Source: CAZYXZ01 sp964651395 (GTDB lineage Bacteria > Actinomycetota > Actinomycetes > BP-191). From it: a stretch of 52,092 nucleotides of DNA. Positions 1 to 8,095 of the stretch are shown here, piece by piece; within the stretch, counting starts at the first letter, position 1, and every line of letters begins with the position of its first letter. A program made the translations under genes and the position numbers. The DNA lies in contig CAZYXZ010000014.1 of NCBI GenBank assembly GCA_964651395.1, positions 1-52,092 of the forward strand, in the 5' to 3' direction. The notes below the pieces were generated by a model. The model searched no databases. It saw only the letters and a program-made list of their open reading frames with translations, and was not told where the DNA came from.

Positions 1-584
1 TTGCCGAGCCGCCTGGTCAGCTCTGCGAGGTCGTCGCGGGAGCTGAAGTCCAGCACCACCGACTCATGGCCGGCATGCAGGCGGTCGTAGAACGCCGGGT
101 CCCCGAGGCGCGCGCCGTCCGGGCGTTGCCGCGACTCGACCGTGACAACCCGAGCGCCGCGATCGGCGAGCAGTCGCGCACACAGCGGGCCCGCCCAGAG
201 CGAGGAGAGGTCGACGACGAGCGGCGGTTCCGCGAGCGGCGGCGCGTCGCCGAGCCGATGCCGGATCACGGCGTCGGCGCGGGAGGAGGCCACCTCGCCG
301 AGCGCGGCCACCGGGAGCCCGAGCTCGCGCCCGGCGCGCGCCACCTCGAGCGCTGGACGCGCCGCGATCACCGCCGGCCAGTCGCCGTCGACCGCCACGC
401 CCAACCAGGCGGGCAGCAGTGCGCTGTCGTCGGGCCGTGCGAGGGTCACCGCCACCCATCCGTCGGAGGCCGGCAGCAGCGTGGACATGCCATTCCAGCT
501 GGTCCGGCCCTGGGGAAGCAGGCCCGCGACGCCGGACCGCGCGCCGAGGCGGTCGGCGGTCGCGCCGGGTGGTGTGGTCGCCAT
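1..584 (-). CDS. CoA transferase family III (CaiB/BaiF), partial at left edge
   Basis: An uninterrupted frame of 194 codons runs from ATG at 584 off the left edge, so the C-terminus is missing. The segment DLSSLWAGPLCARLLADRG, followed by VVTVES and a GDPAFYDRLHAGHES stretch, matches the CaiB/BaiF class III CoA-transferase fold (formyl-CoA transferase, carnitine CoA-transferase, alpha-methylacyl-CoA racemase). These enzymes move CoA between carboxylic acids or epimerise acyl-CoAs; the catalytic Asp of the family usually lies further along and cannot be checked. It is divergent from an enoyl-CoA hydratase gene with 27 bp between starts, suggesting a shared acyl-CoA pathway. No Shine-Dalgarno at a proper distance is present; a TACAGT box 9 nt before the ATG suggests a leaderless transcript. 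Substrate unknown. Confidence 0.8.
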   Translation of the reverse strand, partial: MATTPPGATADRLGARSGVAGLLPQGRTSWNGMSTLLPASDGWVAVTLARPDDSALLPAWLGVAVDGDWPAVIAARPALEVARAGRELGLPVAALGEVASSRADAVIRHRLGDAPPLAEPPLVVDLSSLWAGPLCARLLADRGARVVTVESRQRPDGARLGDPAFYDRLHAGHESVVLDFSSRDDLAELTRRLG

Positions 585-593
585 CTCCGGACG

Positions 594-603
594 ACTGTAC
601 GGT
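594..603. promoter_or_regulatory. Overlapping divergent -10 boxes (bidirectional promoter)
   Basis: The ten bases ACTGTACGGT contain TACGGT on the plus strand (598-603), 8 nt before the GTG of the hydratase gene, and TACAGT on the minus strand (599-594), 9 nt before the ATG of the CoA-transferase gene. Both fit the actinobacterial TANNNT -10 pattern at leaderless spacing. Inferred from pattern and spacing only. Confidence 0.45.
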
Positions 604-611
604 CGGGCCGT

Positions 612-1622
612 GTGAACGTGCTCACGGTCGACGCCGCGCTCGAGCTGGCTCGGTCCGCCGTGAGCGCCGACGCGCACGAGCTCCCCGTCCTGGTCGTCGA
701 CCTCCGGCCCGAAAGCAACACTGACACCGCGCTGCTGGGTGACCTCCCCTACGTCGTCGTCGGGCTCGGTGCCGAGTCCGACCCTGGTGCGGGGGACGTG
801 GACGTGCTGGTCACCGACGAGGACGAGGCCAGCCGGATCGTGGGCGCCGTCGATGCGCATCCGATCGCCGCGCTGGTCCTCGTCCGGCAGCTTCGGGTTG
901 TCTCCGGCATGAGCGTCGAGGCCGGGCTGGTCGCGGAGTCGGCGGCGTACTCGGCGCTGCTCGGCGGGCCCGAGCACGCCGCGTGGCTGGCCGCGCGGGG
1001 TCCAGCCCGTACGGCACCCGACGCCGAGGACGAGCGGGTCCGGGTGACGCGTGAGGACGGCGTACTGCGGGTCGGTCTCACGCGCGCCAGCCGCCGAAAC
1101 GCGGTCGACGCCGCCATGCAGCAGGCCATTGTCGACGCGCTCTGCGTCGCCGTCGCCGATCCCTCGCTCGCGGTACGGGTCGACGGCGAGGGGCCGTGCT
1201 TCTCCTCCGGTGGCGACCTGGACGAGTTCGGGACCGCCGCCGACCCGGCGTCGGCGCACCTGCTGCGCGTGACCCGCAGTCCGGCGCGACTGCTCGCGCA
1301 GCTGGCTGGCCGGACCACCGTCCACGTGCACGGCCCGTGCTACGGCGCCGGCGTCGAGTGGGCCGCGTTCGCGGGCACCGTCGTCGCGATGCCCGATGCG
1401 ACCTTCACCCTCCCGGAGGTCGGAATGGGTCTCATCCCGGGCGCCGGCGGCACGGTGAGCGTCACGCGTCGGATCGGCCGTGAGCGCACCGCCTGGCTGG
1501 CGCTCACGGGAACGACGATCGACGCGACGACGGCGCAGTCGTGGGGACTGGTGGACGCGGTCGGGGGTGGGAATACCTGGGGCGGGGCTGAGTTGGCATC
1601 ACACGAGACCGAGCACCCGTGA
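612..1622 (+). CDS. Enoyl-CoA hydratase/isomerase family protein
   Basis: The 336-aa product carries a crotonase domain from about residue 135 to 325. Visible hallmarks are the first oxyanion-hole segment FSSGGDLDEF, the second loop GPCYGAGVEWAAF, and PEVGMGLIPGAGGT. The family hydrates 2-enoyl-CoAs or isomerises/cleaves acyl-CoA thioesters through an enolate stabilised by two backbone NH groups. The Glu of the GAGVEWA loop is a candidate catalytic residue; substrate cannot be told. The first roughly 130 residues are an acidic extension with no family I recognise. GTG at 612 is preferred over the longer open frame to the left because the antisense CoA-transferase ends there and because TACGGT lies 8 nt upstream. 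It likely works with the divergent CoA transferase. Confidence 0.85.
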   Translation: MNVLTVDAALELARSAVSADAHELPVLVVDLRPESNTDTALLGDLPYVVVGLGAESDPGAGDVDVLVTDEDEASRIVGAVDAHPIAALVLVRQLRVVSGMSVEAGLVAESAAYSALLGGPEHAAWLAARGPARTAPDAEDERVRVTREDGVLRVGLTRASRRNAVDAAMQQAIVDALCVAVADPSLAVRVDGEGPCFSSGGDLDEFGTAADPASAHLLRVTRSPARLLAQLAGRTTVHVHGPCYGAGVEWAAFAGTVVAMPDATFTLPEVGMGLIPGAGGTVSVTRRIGRERTAWLALTGTTIDATTAQSWGLVDAVGGGNTWGGAELASHETEHP

Positions 1623-1635
1623 GGTAGGAGACGAC

Positions 1636-2295
1636 ATGTCGCTGTCCATCAACGAGACCGCCCCTGACTTCGAGGCCCAGACGACCCAGGGCCCGATCAG
1701 GTTCCACGAGTGGATCGGCGACTCGTGGGCCGTCCTGTTCTCGCACCCGAAGGACTTCACGCCGGTGTGCACCACGGAGCTGGGCTACATGGCCAAGATC
1801 CAGCCGGAGTTCGACAAGCGTGGCGTGAAGATCATCGGTCTGTCGGTCGACTCGGCCGGCGACCACGAGCAGTGGGCGCAGGACATCGAGGAGACGCAGG
1901 GCTACGCGCCGAAGTACCCGATCATCGCCGACGCCGACTTCAACGTCGCGAAGCTCTACGGGATGTTGCCGGCCAGCACTTCCGGCGACGCGAAGACCCG
2001 GACGGCCGCGGACAACCAGACCGTGCGCAACGTCTTCGTCATCGGCCCGGACAAGACCATCAAGCTGGTCCTGATCTATCCCATGTCGGCCGGACGCAAC
2101 TTCGACGAGGTGCTGCGCGTCATCGACTCACTCCAGCTCAGCGCGAAGCACCGCGTGTCGACCCCGGTGAACTGGAAGCCGGGCGAGGACGTCATCATCG
2201 CCGGCGCCGTCTCCAACGAGGAGGCGGAGAAGCTCTACCCGAACGGGTGGAAGTCGCCGAAGCCCTACATCCGGATCGTCCCCCAGCCGGAATAG
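1636..2295 (+). CDS. 1-Cys peroxiredoxin (AhpC/TSA, Prx6 type)
   Basis: The 219-aa length and sequence fit the Prx6 subfamily. The peroxidatic motif DFTPVCTTE places Cys45, preceded by the conserved SHPKD. No other cysteine occurs in the protein, so it must use an external thiol for reduction; this is a true 1-Cys enzyme. The C-terminal extension (VNWKPGEDVIIAGAV, then GWKSPKPYIR) is the dimerisation region typical of Prx6 rather than short AhpC. Reaction: reduction of hydrogen peroxide, organic hydroperoxides or peroxynitrite in the cytoplasm. ATG at 1636 has the SD GAGGTAGGAG at 1621-1630. It follows the hydratase gene by 13 bp and could be co-transcribed. Confidence 0.93.
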   Translation: MSLSINETAPDFEAQTTQGPIRFHEWIGDSWAVLFSHPKDFTPVCTTELGYMAKIQPEFDKRGVKIIGLSVDSAGDHEQWAQDIEETQGYAPKYPIIADADFNVAKLYGMLPASTSGDAKTRTAADNQTVRNVFVIGPDKTIKLVLIYPMSAGRNFDEVLRVIDSLQLSAKHRVSTPVNWKPGEDVIIAGAVSNEEAEKLYPNGWKSPKPYIRIVPQPE

Positions 2296-2328
2296 GAGTC
2301 GGGCAGCGCATCCCGAACCTCTTGGGGT

Positions 2329-3579
2329 GTGAGACGACTCGCCGGGCTGCTGCTGACGACCGGCCTCAGCCTGTCGCTGAGCGCGGCCGAGGGCGCGACG
2401 CCGTCCGGTGTCCGGTTCGACCAGCCGGTCCAGGTCAACGCGGACGGGTGGGGCTACGAGCCGAGCATCGACGTGGACTCGACCGGCACCCTGTACGTCA
2501 CGGCGCACAAGGGATCGGTCCTCAATGAGGGCACGCGGCTGTCGAGCTTCCTCTGGTCGTCGCGGGACGGTGGCGCGACCTGGCAGGAGATGGCGTCACC
2601 GGACCATCTGACGGAGGCCCAGTTCTCGTTCGAGGGCGACATCGCGGTCGACGGGCAGGACCGGTTGTACTTCGTCGACACGTACGGCGCGGACACCTGG
2701 CTGTCCCGTTGGTCGAAGACCGGCGCCAGAGAGCGGTCCGGCCCCGCGGTCACGGCGTCGGTCTTCGACGACCGGCCGTGGATCGCGGCGCAGGGCGAGA
2801 GCACCGTGTGGCTGCTGACCACCGACGTCGCGACGCACGCATGGACGAACACGCTCGATCCGGCCGCCGGCACGGGCGCGTTCTACAGCCAGGTGCTGTA
2901 CCGGTCCGTCGACGGGGGCGTGACCTGGACTACGGGCACCACGTTCCCGGATGCGCAGTTCTGCGGCCTGGCCGCGTCGTCCACGGACACCGTCTCCGTG
3001 GCGGTCGCGTGCGTCGTGCGAACCGGCGAAGGACAGCGGCTGGTCGTGCATCGCTCCGGCGACGCCGGTCTCACCTGGACCGCGCAGACCGTCCACTCCT
3101 ACCGCGGTCGCGCGGACTCGTTCGTCTCGGTCGCCTTCGACCGTGGCGGAACGCTGGTCACCGCGTTCGGCGACGGACTGCCCGGCGGGCACCGCTTGTA
3201 CGTCGCCGGCGGGTCCTGGCGCGGCTGGTCGGTGCGTGATGTGACGCCGTTCCGCGGTGCGTTCCAGCACGTCTGGGTGACGGCCGACGGCAGGGGCCGC
3301 GCGGGGTTGGCCTTCTACGGCACCTCGACCCCGACCCCGACTGCCTCGAGCGACTGGTTCGTCTACGCCGGCTTGCGCAGGGGGACGTCGTGGCCGATCG
3401 CGCGCGCCGACGTTCGGCCGGTGCTGCGCGCGGTGTACGCGCCGGCCGACTTCCTGCAATGCGTCATCGCACCGAACGGGCGCCTGTACGTGGCCTACTC
3501 GCGGAGCGCGACGACGGATCTGCTCCACGCGCCGCCGCCGGACTTCGACCACGACATCTACGTCGTGCGCGAGCGATGA
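2329..3579 (+). CDS. Secreted protein with Asp-box (BNR/sialidase-like) repeats
   Basis: The 416-aa product begins with a signal peptide (MRRLAGLLLTTGLSLSLSAA, then EGA). At least three Asp-box motifs (S/D-x-G-x-T-W) are visible: SSRDGGATW near residue 81, SVDGGVTW near 196 and SGDAGLTW near 249, the pattern of a sialidase-type beta-propeller. Such folds occur in sialidases, other glycosidases and non-enzymatic exported proteins. I do not see the arginine triad or FRIP motif of true sialidases, so enzymatic activity is uncertain. The GTG at 2329 is the first start before the signal sequence. The gene follows the peroxiredoxin by 33 bp and is convergent with the next gene. Confidence 0.75.
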   Translation: MRRLAGLLLTTGLSLSLSAAEGATPSGVRFDQPVQVNADGWGYEPSIDVDSTGTLYVTAHKGSVLNEGTRLSSFLWSSRDGGATWQEMASPDHLTEAQFSFEGDIAVDGQDRLYFVDTYGADTWLSRWSKTGARERSGPAVTASVFDDRPWIAAQGESTVWLLTTDVATHAWTNTLDPAAGTGAFYSQVLYRSVDGGVTWTTGTTFPDAQFCGLAASSTDTVSVAVACVVRTGEGQRLVVHRSGDAGLTWTAQTVHSYRGRADSFVSVAFDRGGTLVTAFGDGLPGGHRLYVAGGSWRGWSVRDVTPFRGAFQHVWVTADGRGRAGLAFYGTSTPTPTASSDWFVYAGLRRGTSWPIARADVRPVLRAVYAPADFLQCVIAPNGRLYVAYSRSATTDLLHAPPPDFDHDIYVVRER

Positions 3580-3594
3580 GCTAGGCCGACGCTC

Positions 3595-4254
3595 TCACCT
3601 GCGGTCCTTGCAGGGGTCGCCGAACGTGATGTTGTGCTGACCCAGCGTGTGGAAGAACGTCGAGTTCGGCCAGCTCTTCTTGTGGGTGTTGACGGCCGCG
3701 CAGTACGCCTCGAGGTCTCTCTCCGGAGCGGCGCCGATGTCGGCGCGCCTACCCTTGGTGAGCAGGAGCGCGTAGGCGATGACCAGCGCCTCGTCGGCCT
3801 CCTGCTTGACCGCCGCGTCCTCTGCCTCCTGGTTGACCTGACTGCGCTGCGCAGGCGTGCGCTTCGCCTCGCGCTGCAGCGCGATCTTCTCCCGGAGCTC
3901 CCGACGGGCTTCCTCGAAGTCGACCTTCCCGATCCTGTGTCGGAGGATGTGGGCCGTCTCGAGGGCGCGCAGCTCGGGGTCGTCCGGCGTCTTCAGCAGG
4001 GCTTCGTCCAATGCCGCCTTGTCGCCGGTCGCGAGGTACCGCTTGCGACTTGCCGCGGCGTCCTTGATCGCCTGACGCTTCCGGTTGGCCTCGGCGACCT
4101 TGCGCACCTCGGGATCCTCCGACTCGGCAAACGTCTTGTCCGGGACGATGCCGACGATGTTCACGGGGTCGAACTCGCACACGCTCGCCGACTGCGCGAA
4201 CACCATGAACGCCCCCGCGACGAACACGCGCGGCACGCGGTACTCGCCCTTCAC
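3595..4254 (-). CDS. Unrecognised secreted or membrane-anchored protein
   Basis: The 219-aa product starts with a basic/hydrophobic segment (RVPRVFVAGAFMVFAQSASVC), a likely signal peptide or anchor. It then becomes strongly charged and alanine-rich: residues about 45-165 (for example EARRELREKIALQREAKR) look mostly helical, possibly coiled coil. A C-terminal block contains AYCAAVNTHKKSW and ends FGDPCKDRR, with three cysteines after the signal region in total. I know no family for it. Its GTG start overlaps the stop of the upstream gene as GTGA (4251-4254), so the two are translationally coupled and probably act together. Confidence 0.6.
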   Translation of the reverse strand: MKGEYRVPRVFVAGAFMVFAQSASVCEFDPVNIVGIVPDKTFAESEDPEVRKVAEANRKRQAIKDAAASRKRYLATGDKAALDEALLKTPDDPELRALETAHILRHRIGKVDFEEARRELREKIALQREAKRTPAQRSQVNQEAEDAAVKQEADEALVIAYALLLTKGRRADIGAAPERDLEAYCAAVNTHKKSWPNSTFFHTLGQHNITFGDPCKDRR

Positions 4255-5069
4255 CGGATCACCTCCAGCGCCAGTCGCTTGCGCGCCGCCTCGTCCTCGT
4301 CGACGAACGCCGCCCGCATGTCGCCGAGGGTGCCGGTGATGCCCAGCCGGAACGGCCCCTTCTGGTCGTTGCCGCTGAACACGATGGCGAGCCGGGACAC
4401 CTTGTGCTCGGCGAGGGCGGGAAGGCTGAGCAAGGTGGGCAGCAGCTGGTCGCTCTTGCCTTGGGGGAGCTTGAGCAGCGGGCTGTCCGTGCCGAGCTCG
4501 AGGTGTGCCAGGTTGGTGTCCGCGGTGAGCGGCATGACCAGCAGGTCCTCGCCGATCTCGTAGCCGGCCGCCCGCATGCCGTTGGCGATGTCCTCCTGGG
4601 CCGCCTCGTCGTTGCCGGACGGCGCGACGGGGTTGGCTGCCCTCGCGTCCGCGACCGCCGCGGACAGCTCTGCGTCGGCCTGCCCCGTCGGCTCCTCGGT
4701 CAGCGCGGCCAGGACCTCCCCTCCACCTCCCCCGCCACCGGAGCCGGGGCTGCCGCTGCCGCTGTCGCCGTCGCGCGTCACGAGGAAGGCCACGACCAGC
4801 GCCGCGGCGAGTGCGCCGACGACGAGCTTGTTGCGGTTGGCGGCGGCGCCCGGCCCGGCCGCAGTGAGCGGTGTACCCGGGGCGACCAGCTTCGTGCCGT
4901 CGACCCATGCTTCCCACCCGTTGCTGCAGCGCACGCGGGTCCAGCCGAGCTCGCGCTCTTCGAGGACCTCGACCTCGTTGCCCGCCGCGATCGACGGCCC
5001 AGTGGCTGCGTTCGGGTCCGGCTCGGGCCAGGTCGGAAGTCCTCCCGACGGAACCATGCGCGTCGTCAT
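4251..5069 (-). CDS. Membrane protein with N-terminal SH3-like domain, unknown function
   Basis: 272 aa. Residues about 25-65 (NEVEVLEERELGWTRVRC, then GWEAWVDGTKLV) resemble a bacterial SH3 domain. Residues about 82-100 (KLVVGALAAALVVAFLVT) form one membrane helix, followed by a Gly/Ser-rich linker with a run of seven glycines near residue 115. The C-terminal 150 residues form a folded part with repeated Leu/Ala patterns that I do not recognise. The SH3-like part appears cytoplasmic and the rest external. It overlaps the downstream gene by 4 nt (GTGA) and its ATG overlaps an upstream stub by ATGA. Two-gene cassette of unknown role. Confidence 0.65.
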   Translation of the reverse strand: MTTRMVPSGGLPTWPEPDPNAATGPSIAAGNEVEVLEERELGWTRVRCSNGWEAWVDGTKLVAPGTPLTAAGPGAAANRNKLVVGALAAALVVAFLVTRDGDSGSGSPGSGGGGGGGEVLAALTEEPTGQADAELSAAVADARAANPVAPSGNDEAAQEDIANGMRAAGYEIGEDLLVMPLTADTNLAHLELGTDSPLLKLPQGKSDQLLPTLLSLPALAEHKVSRLAIVFSGNDQKGPFRLGITGTLGDMRAAFVDEDEAARKRLALEVIR

Positions 5070-5200
5070 CGACCACCCCCAACACGATCCGCAGCGACTG
5101 TATCGGCCGGCAGCGGCACTGCGCAGGTCCCATGCCAGTCACGCTCGTCGACCTCGGGGAGCGCAAGCGCCATCTCCGCGAGATCATCGAGAGTGAGCAC
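5066..5200 (-). pseudogene. Truncated MmcQ/YjbR-like N-terminus (44 codons)
   Basis: A GTG at 5200 opens a 44-codon frame beginning VLTLDDLAEMALALPEVDE, which resembles the first helix and the ALALPEV motif of MmcQ/YjbR (CyaY-fold) proteins, normally about 115-120 aa. After DWHGT the similarity stops and the frame ends at TGA (5066-5068). That stop overlaps the ATG of the next gene as ATGA. Neither other frame downstream resumes the family pattern, so this is a truncation rather than a simple frameshift. It may persist as a translated leader that couples expression of the next gene. Confidence 0.4.
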
Positions 5201-5231
5201 GGTGGACGAGGCTGGCGAGCAAGGAGACCGG

Positions 5232-7619
5232 ATGGGTACGGCCAAGAGATCGGGCGCGAAGCCGCCGCTACCCGCAGCCGACAGCCATGACCTGATCCGC
5301 GTGCACGGCGCGCGGGTGAACAACCTCAAGGACGTCAGCGTCGAGCTGCCCAAGCGGCGGCTGACGGTGTTCACCGGAGTCTCCGGATCGGGCAAGAGCT
5401 CGCTGGTCTTCGGCACGGTGGCCGCGGAGAGCCAGCGCCTCATCAACGAGACCTACAGCGCCTTCCTGCAGGGCTTCATGCCGACGCTGGCCCGGCCCGA
5501 GGTCGACCTGCTCGACGGGCTGACGACTGCGATCATCGTCGACCAGGAGCGCCTCGGCGCGAACCCGCGGTCGACCGTGGGCACGGTCACCGACGCCAAC
5601 GCGATGCTGCGCATCCTGTTCAGCCGGCTCGGGAAGCCGCAGGTCGGCCCGCCGATCGCCTTCTCGTTCAACGTCCCCACCCGGCGCGCCAGCGGCGCGA
5701 TGAGCGTCGAGAAGGGCGAGGGCCAGCGGATCGTCGTACGCGACGCGGTCTACCACGGCGGCATGTGCCCGCGGTGCGAGGGCATGGGCGCGGTCAACGA
5801 CTTCGACCTGTCGCAGCTCTACGACGACAGCAAGTCCCTCAACGAAGGCGCCCTCACGATCCCCGGCTACAGCATGGAGGGCTGGTACGGCCGCATCTTC
5901 CGGGGCTGCGGCTTCTTCGACCCGGACAAGCCGATCCGCAAGTTCTCCAAGAAGGAGCGGCACGACCTGCTCTACCGCGAGCCGACCAAGATCAAGGTCG
6001 ACGGCATCAACCTGACCTATGCCGGCCTGATCCCCACGATGCAGAAGTCGTTCCTGTCCAAGGACGTCGACGCGATGCAGCCGCACATCCGCGCTTTCGT
6101 GGAGCGCGTCGTCACGTTCACGGTCTGCCCTGACTGCGACGGCACGCGACTCAACGAGGCGGCCCGCTCGTCGAAGATCAAGGGCAAGAACATCGCCGAC
6201 GTCTGCGCTATGCAGATCACCGATCTGGCCGAGTGGCTGCGCGGTCTGGCCGAGCCGTCCGTCGCGCCGTTGCTGGCCGGTCTGCAGCACCTGCTCGACG
6301 GCTTCGCGGAGATCGGGCTGGGCTACCTCTCCCTCGACCGGCCGGCGGGCACGCTCTCCGGCGGCGAGGCGCAGCGCACGAAGATGATCCGCCACCTCGG
6401 CTCGTCCCTGACCGACGTCACGTACGTCTTCGACGAGCCCACCACCGGCCTGCACCCCCATGACATCCAGCAGATGAACGGCTTGCTGCTCCAGCTGCGC
6501 GACAAGGGCAACACCGTGCTCGTGGTCGAGCACGAGCCGGAGACGATCGCGATCGCCGACCACGTCGTCGACCTCGGACCCGGCGCCGGTAAGGCGGGCG
6601 GCACGATCTGCTTCGAGGGCACGGTCGACGGTCTGCTGGCCAGCCGCACGGTGACCGGTCGGCATCTCGGCGACCGCACTCCGCTCAAGGAGAAGGTCCG
6701 GATACCGACCGGCGCGCTGGAGATCCGCGGCGCCTCGACGCACAACCTGAAGGACGTCGACGTCGACATCCCGCTCGGCGTGCTGGTCGTGGTCACCGGC
6801 GTCGCGGGCTCCGGCAAGAGCTCGCTCATCCACGGCTCGATCCCGGCCGGCGCGGACGTGGTGTCCATCGACCAGGCCGCGATCCGCGGCTCGCGCCGCA
6901 GCAACCCAGCGACCTACTCCGGGCTACTCGAGCCGGTGCGCAAGGCCTTCGCGAAGGCCAACGGCGTGAAGCCGGCCCTGTTCAGTGCCAACTCCGAAGG
7001 CGCCTGCCCGGGTTGCAACGGCGCGGGCGTCATCTACACCGAGCTCGGGATGATGGCGACCGTCGCGAACACCTGCGAGGACTGCGAGGGCAAGCGCTTC
7101 GACGCGTCCGTGCTGAAGTACAAGCTCGGCGGCCGTGACATCAGTGAAGTGCTGGCGATGTCGGTGGCCGAGGCGCTGGAGTTCTTCGGCGCCGGCCAGG
7201 CGGCGACGCCGAACGCGCATGCGGTACTCGAGCGGCTCGACGACGTGGGACTGGGATACCTCACTCTCGGTCAGCCGCTCACCACTCTCTCCGGGGGCGA
7301 GCGGCAGCGGCTGAAGCTGGCCAGCCACATGGGCGAGAAGGGCGGCACCTACGTGCTCGACGAGCCGACCTCCGGACTCCACCTCGCGGACGTCGCGCAG
7401 CTGCTCGGGCTGCTGGACCGGCTGGTCGACTCCGGCAAGTCGGTCATCGTCATCGAGCACCATCAGGCGGTCATGGCGCACGCCGACTGGATCGTCGACC
7501 TCGGCCCGGGAGCCGGCCACGACGGCGGCCGCGTCGTGTTCGAGGGCACGCCCGCCGATCTCGTCGCCGACGCCACGACCCTCACCGGCAAGCACCTCGC
7601 CGCCTACGTCAGTGCCTGA
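5232..7619 (+). CDS. UvrA-like ABC protein (UvrA2/DrrC type, short form)
   Basis: The 795-aa product has two ABC ATPase modules: Walker A GVSGSGKSS at 49-57 and GVAGSGKSS at about 523-531; signatures LSGGEAQR and LSGGERQR; Walker B DEPTTGLHP and DEPTSGLHL. Zinc-binding Cys pairs are visible (CPRCEG, CPDCDG, CPGCNG and CEDCEG). Canonical UvrA is about 950 aa; this length fits the short UvrA2/DrrC class that lacks the UvrB-binding insertion. Members bind DNA lesions or intercalated drugs and often give resistance to DNA-targeting antibiotics. SD AAGGAG (5221-5226) precedes ATG 5232; the longer open frame upstream is antisense to another gene. No antibiotic cluster is visible nearby. Confidence 0.88.
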   Translation: MGTAKRSGAKPPLPAADSHDLIRVHGARVNNLKDVSVELPKRRLTVFTGVSGSGKSSLVFGTVAAESQRLINETYSAFLQGFMPTLARPEVDLLDGLTTAIIVDQERLGANPRSTVGTVTDANAMLRILFSRLGKPQVGPPIAFSFNVPTRRASGAMSVEKGEGQRIVVRDAVYHGGMCPRCEGMGAVNDFDLSQLYDDSKSLNEGALTIPGYSMEGWYGRIFRGCGFFDPDKPIRKFSKKERHDLLYREPTKIKVDGINLTYAGLIPTMQKSFLSKDVDAMQPHIRAFVERVVTFTVCPDCDGTRLNEAARSSKIKGKNIADVCAMQITDLAEWLRGLAEPSVAPLLAGLQHLLDGFAEIGLGYLSLDRPAGTLSGGEAQRTKMIRHLGSSLTDVTYVFDEPTTGLHPHDIQQMNGLLLQLRDKGNTVLVVEHEPETIAIADHVVDLGPGAGKAGGTICFEGTVDGLLASRTVTGRHLGDRTPLKEKVRIPTGALEIRGASTHNLKDVDVDIPLGVLVVVTGVAGSGKSSLIHGSIPAGADVVSIDQAAIRGSRRSNPATYSGLLEPVRKAFAKANGVKPALFSANSEGACPGCNGAGVIYTELGMMATVANTCEDCEGKRFDASVLKYKLGGRDISEVLAMSVAEALEFFGAGQAATPNAHAVLERLDDVGLGYLTLGQPLTTLSGGERQRLKLASHMGEKGGTYVLDEPTSGLHLADVAQLLGLLDRLVDSGKSVIVIEHHQAVMAHADWIVDLGPGAGHDGGRVVFEGTPADLVADATTLTGKHLAAYVSA

Positions 7620-7635
7620 TCGGCGCTGACCGCGT

Positions 7636-8007
7636 TCAGCCCGGAACAGCCGCGAGGAGCTCCGTCGGGTCGAAGTAGGTGTGGTTCGTGGCGATGCGGC
7701 CGTCGCGGAACGTGAACACGTCGCACATGCGCAGGCGAACGGCGCTGCCGCCGGCGGCGGTCGCGGAGAAGGACACCTCGCAGACCACCGCCTCGCCGGC
7801 GTCCCAGCAGCGGTCGATGGTGAAGCGACGGTCGGACAGCAGCTGGTTGAACTCGGCGCTGACCTCCTTGATCGCCTCGCGGCCGACGTGGGTGCCCATC
7901 GGATCGACCAGCTCGCAGTCGTCGGTGAGCAGGGCGTCGAGCTTGCTGGTGTCCTCGTCGGCCAGCGCGGCGTAGAGGGCGTCGATCAGGTTCCGGTGGC
8001 TTCCCAC
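7636..8007 (-). CDS. SnoaL-like (NTF2-fold) protein
   Basis: The 123-aa length and pattern fit the SnoaL-like/NTF2 superfamily: N-terminal helices (LIDALYAALADEDTSKLDALL), then LTDDCELVDPMGTHVGREAI, and a beta-sheet ending MCDVFTFRDGRIATNHTYFD. The family includes polyketide cyclases, ketosteroid-isomerase-like and many non-enzymatic proteins, so no reaction is assigned. GTG at 8007 has SD GGAGG about 6 nt upstream. It is convergent with the UvrA-like gene (16 bp between stops). Confidence 0.75.
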   Translation of the reverse strand: MGSHRNLIDALYAALADEDTSKLDALLTDDCELVDPMGTHVGREAIKEVSAEFNQLLSDRRFTIDRCWDAGEAVVCEVSFSATAAGGSAVRLRMCDVFTFRDGRIATNHTYFDPTELLAAVPG

Positions 8008-8095
8008 AGTGCCTCCTCGGTCGGTCCCGGCACGGCGTGCCGGGCTCGACCACGAGACTGCGCGCCACGGGAGACGGCCGCCTGGGGTGTTCCCC

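Noticed and set aside
66..611. N-terminal extension of the enoyl-CoA hydratase frame to 66
   Set aside because: It is antisense to the CoA-transferase gene and has no family features; GTG 612 has a fitting -10.
4404..5231. Extension of the UvrA-like frame to the left
   Set aside because: Antisense to the SH3-like membrane protein; ATG 5232 has a clear SD.
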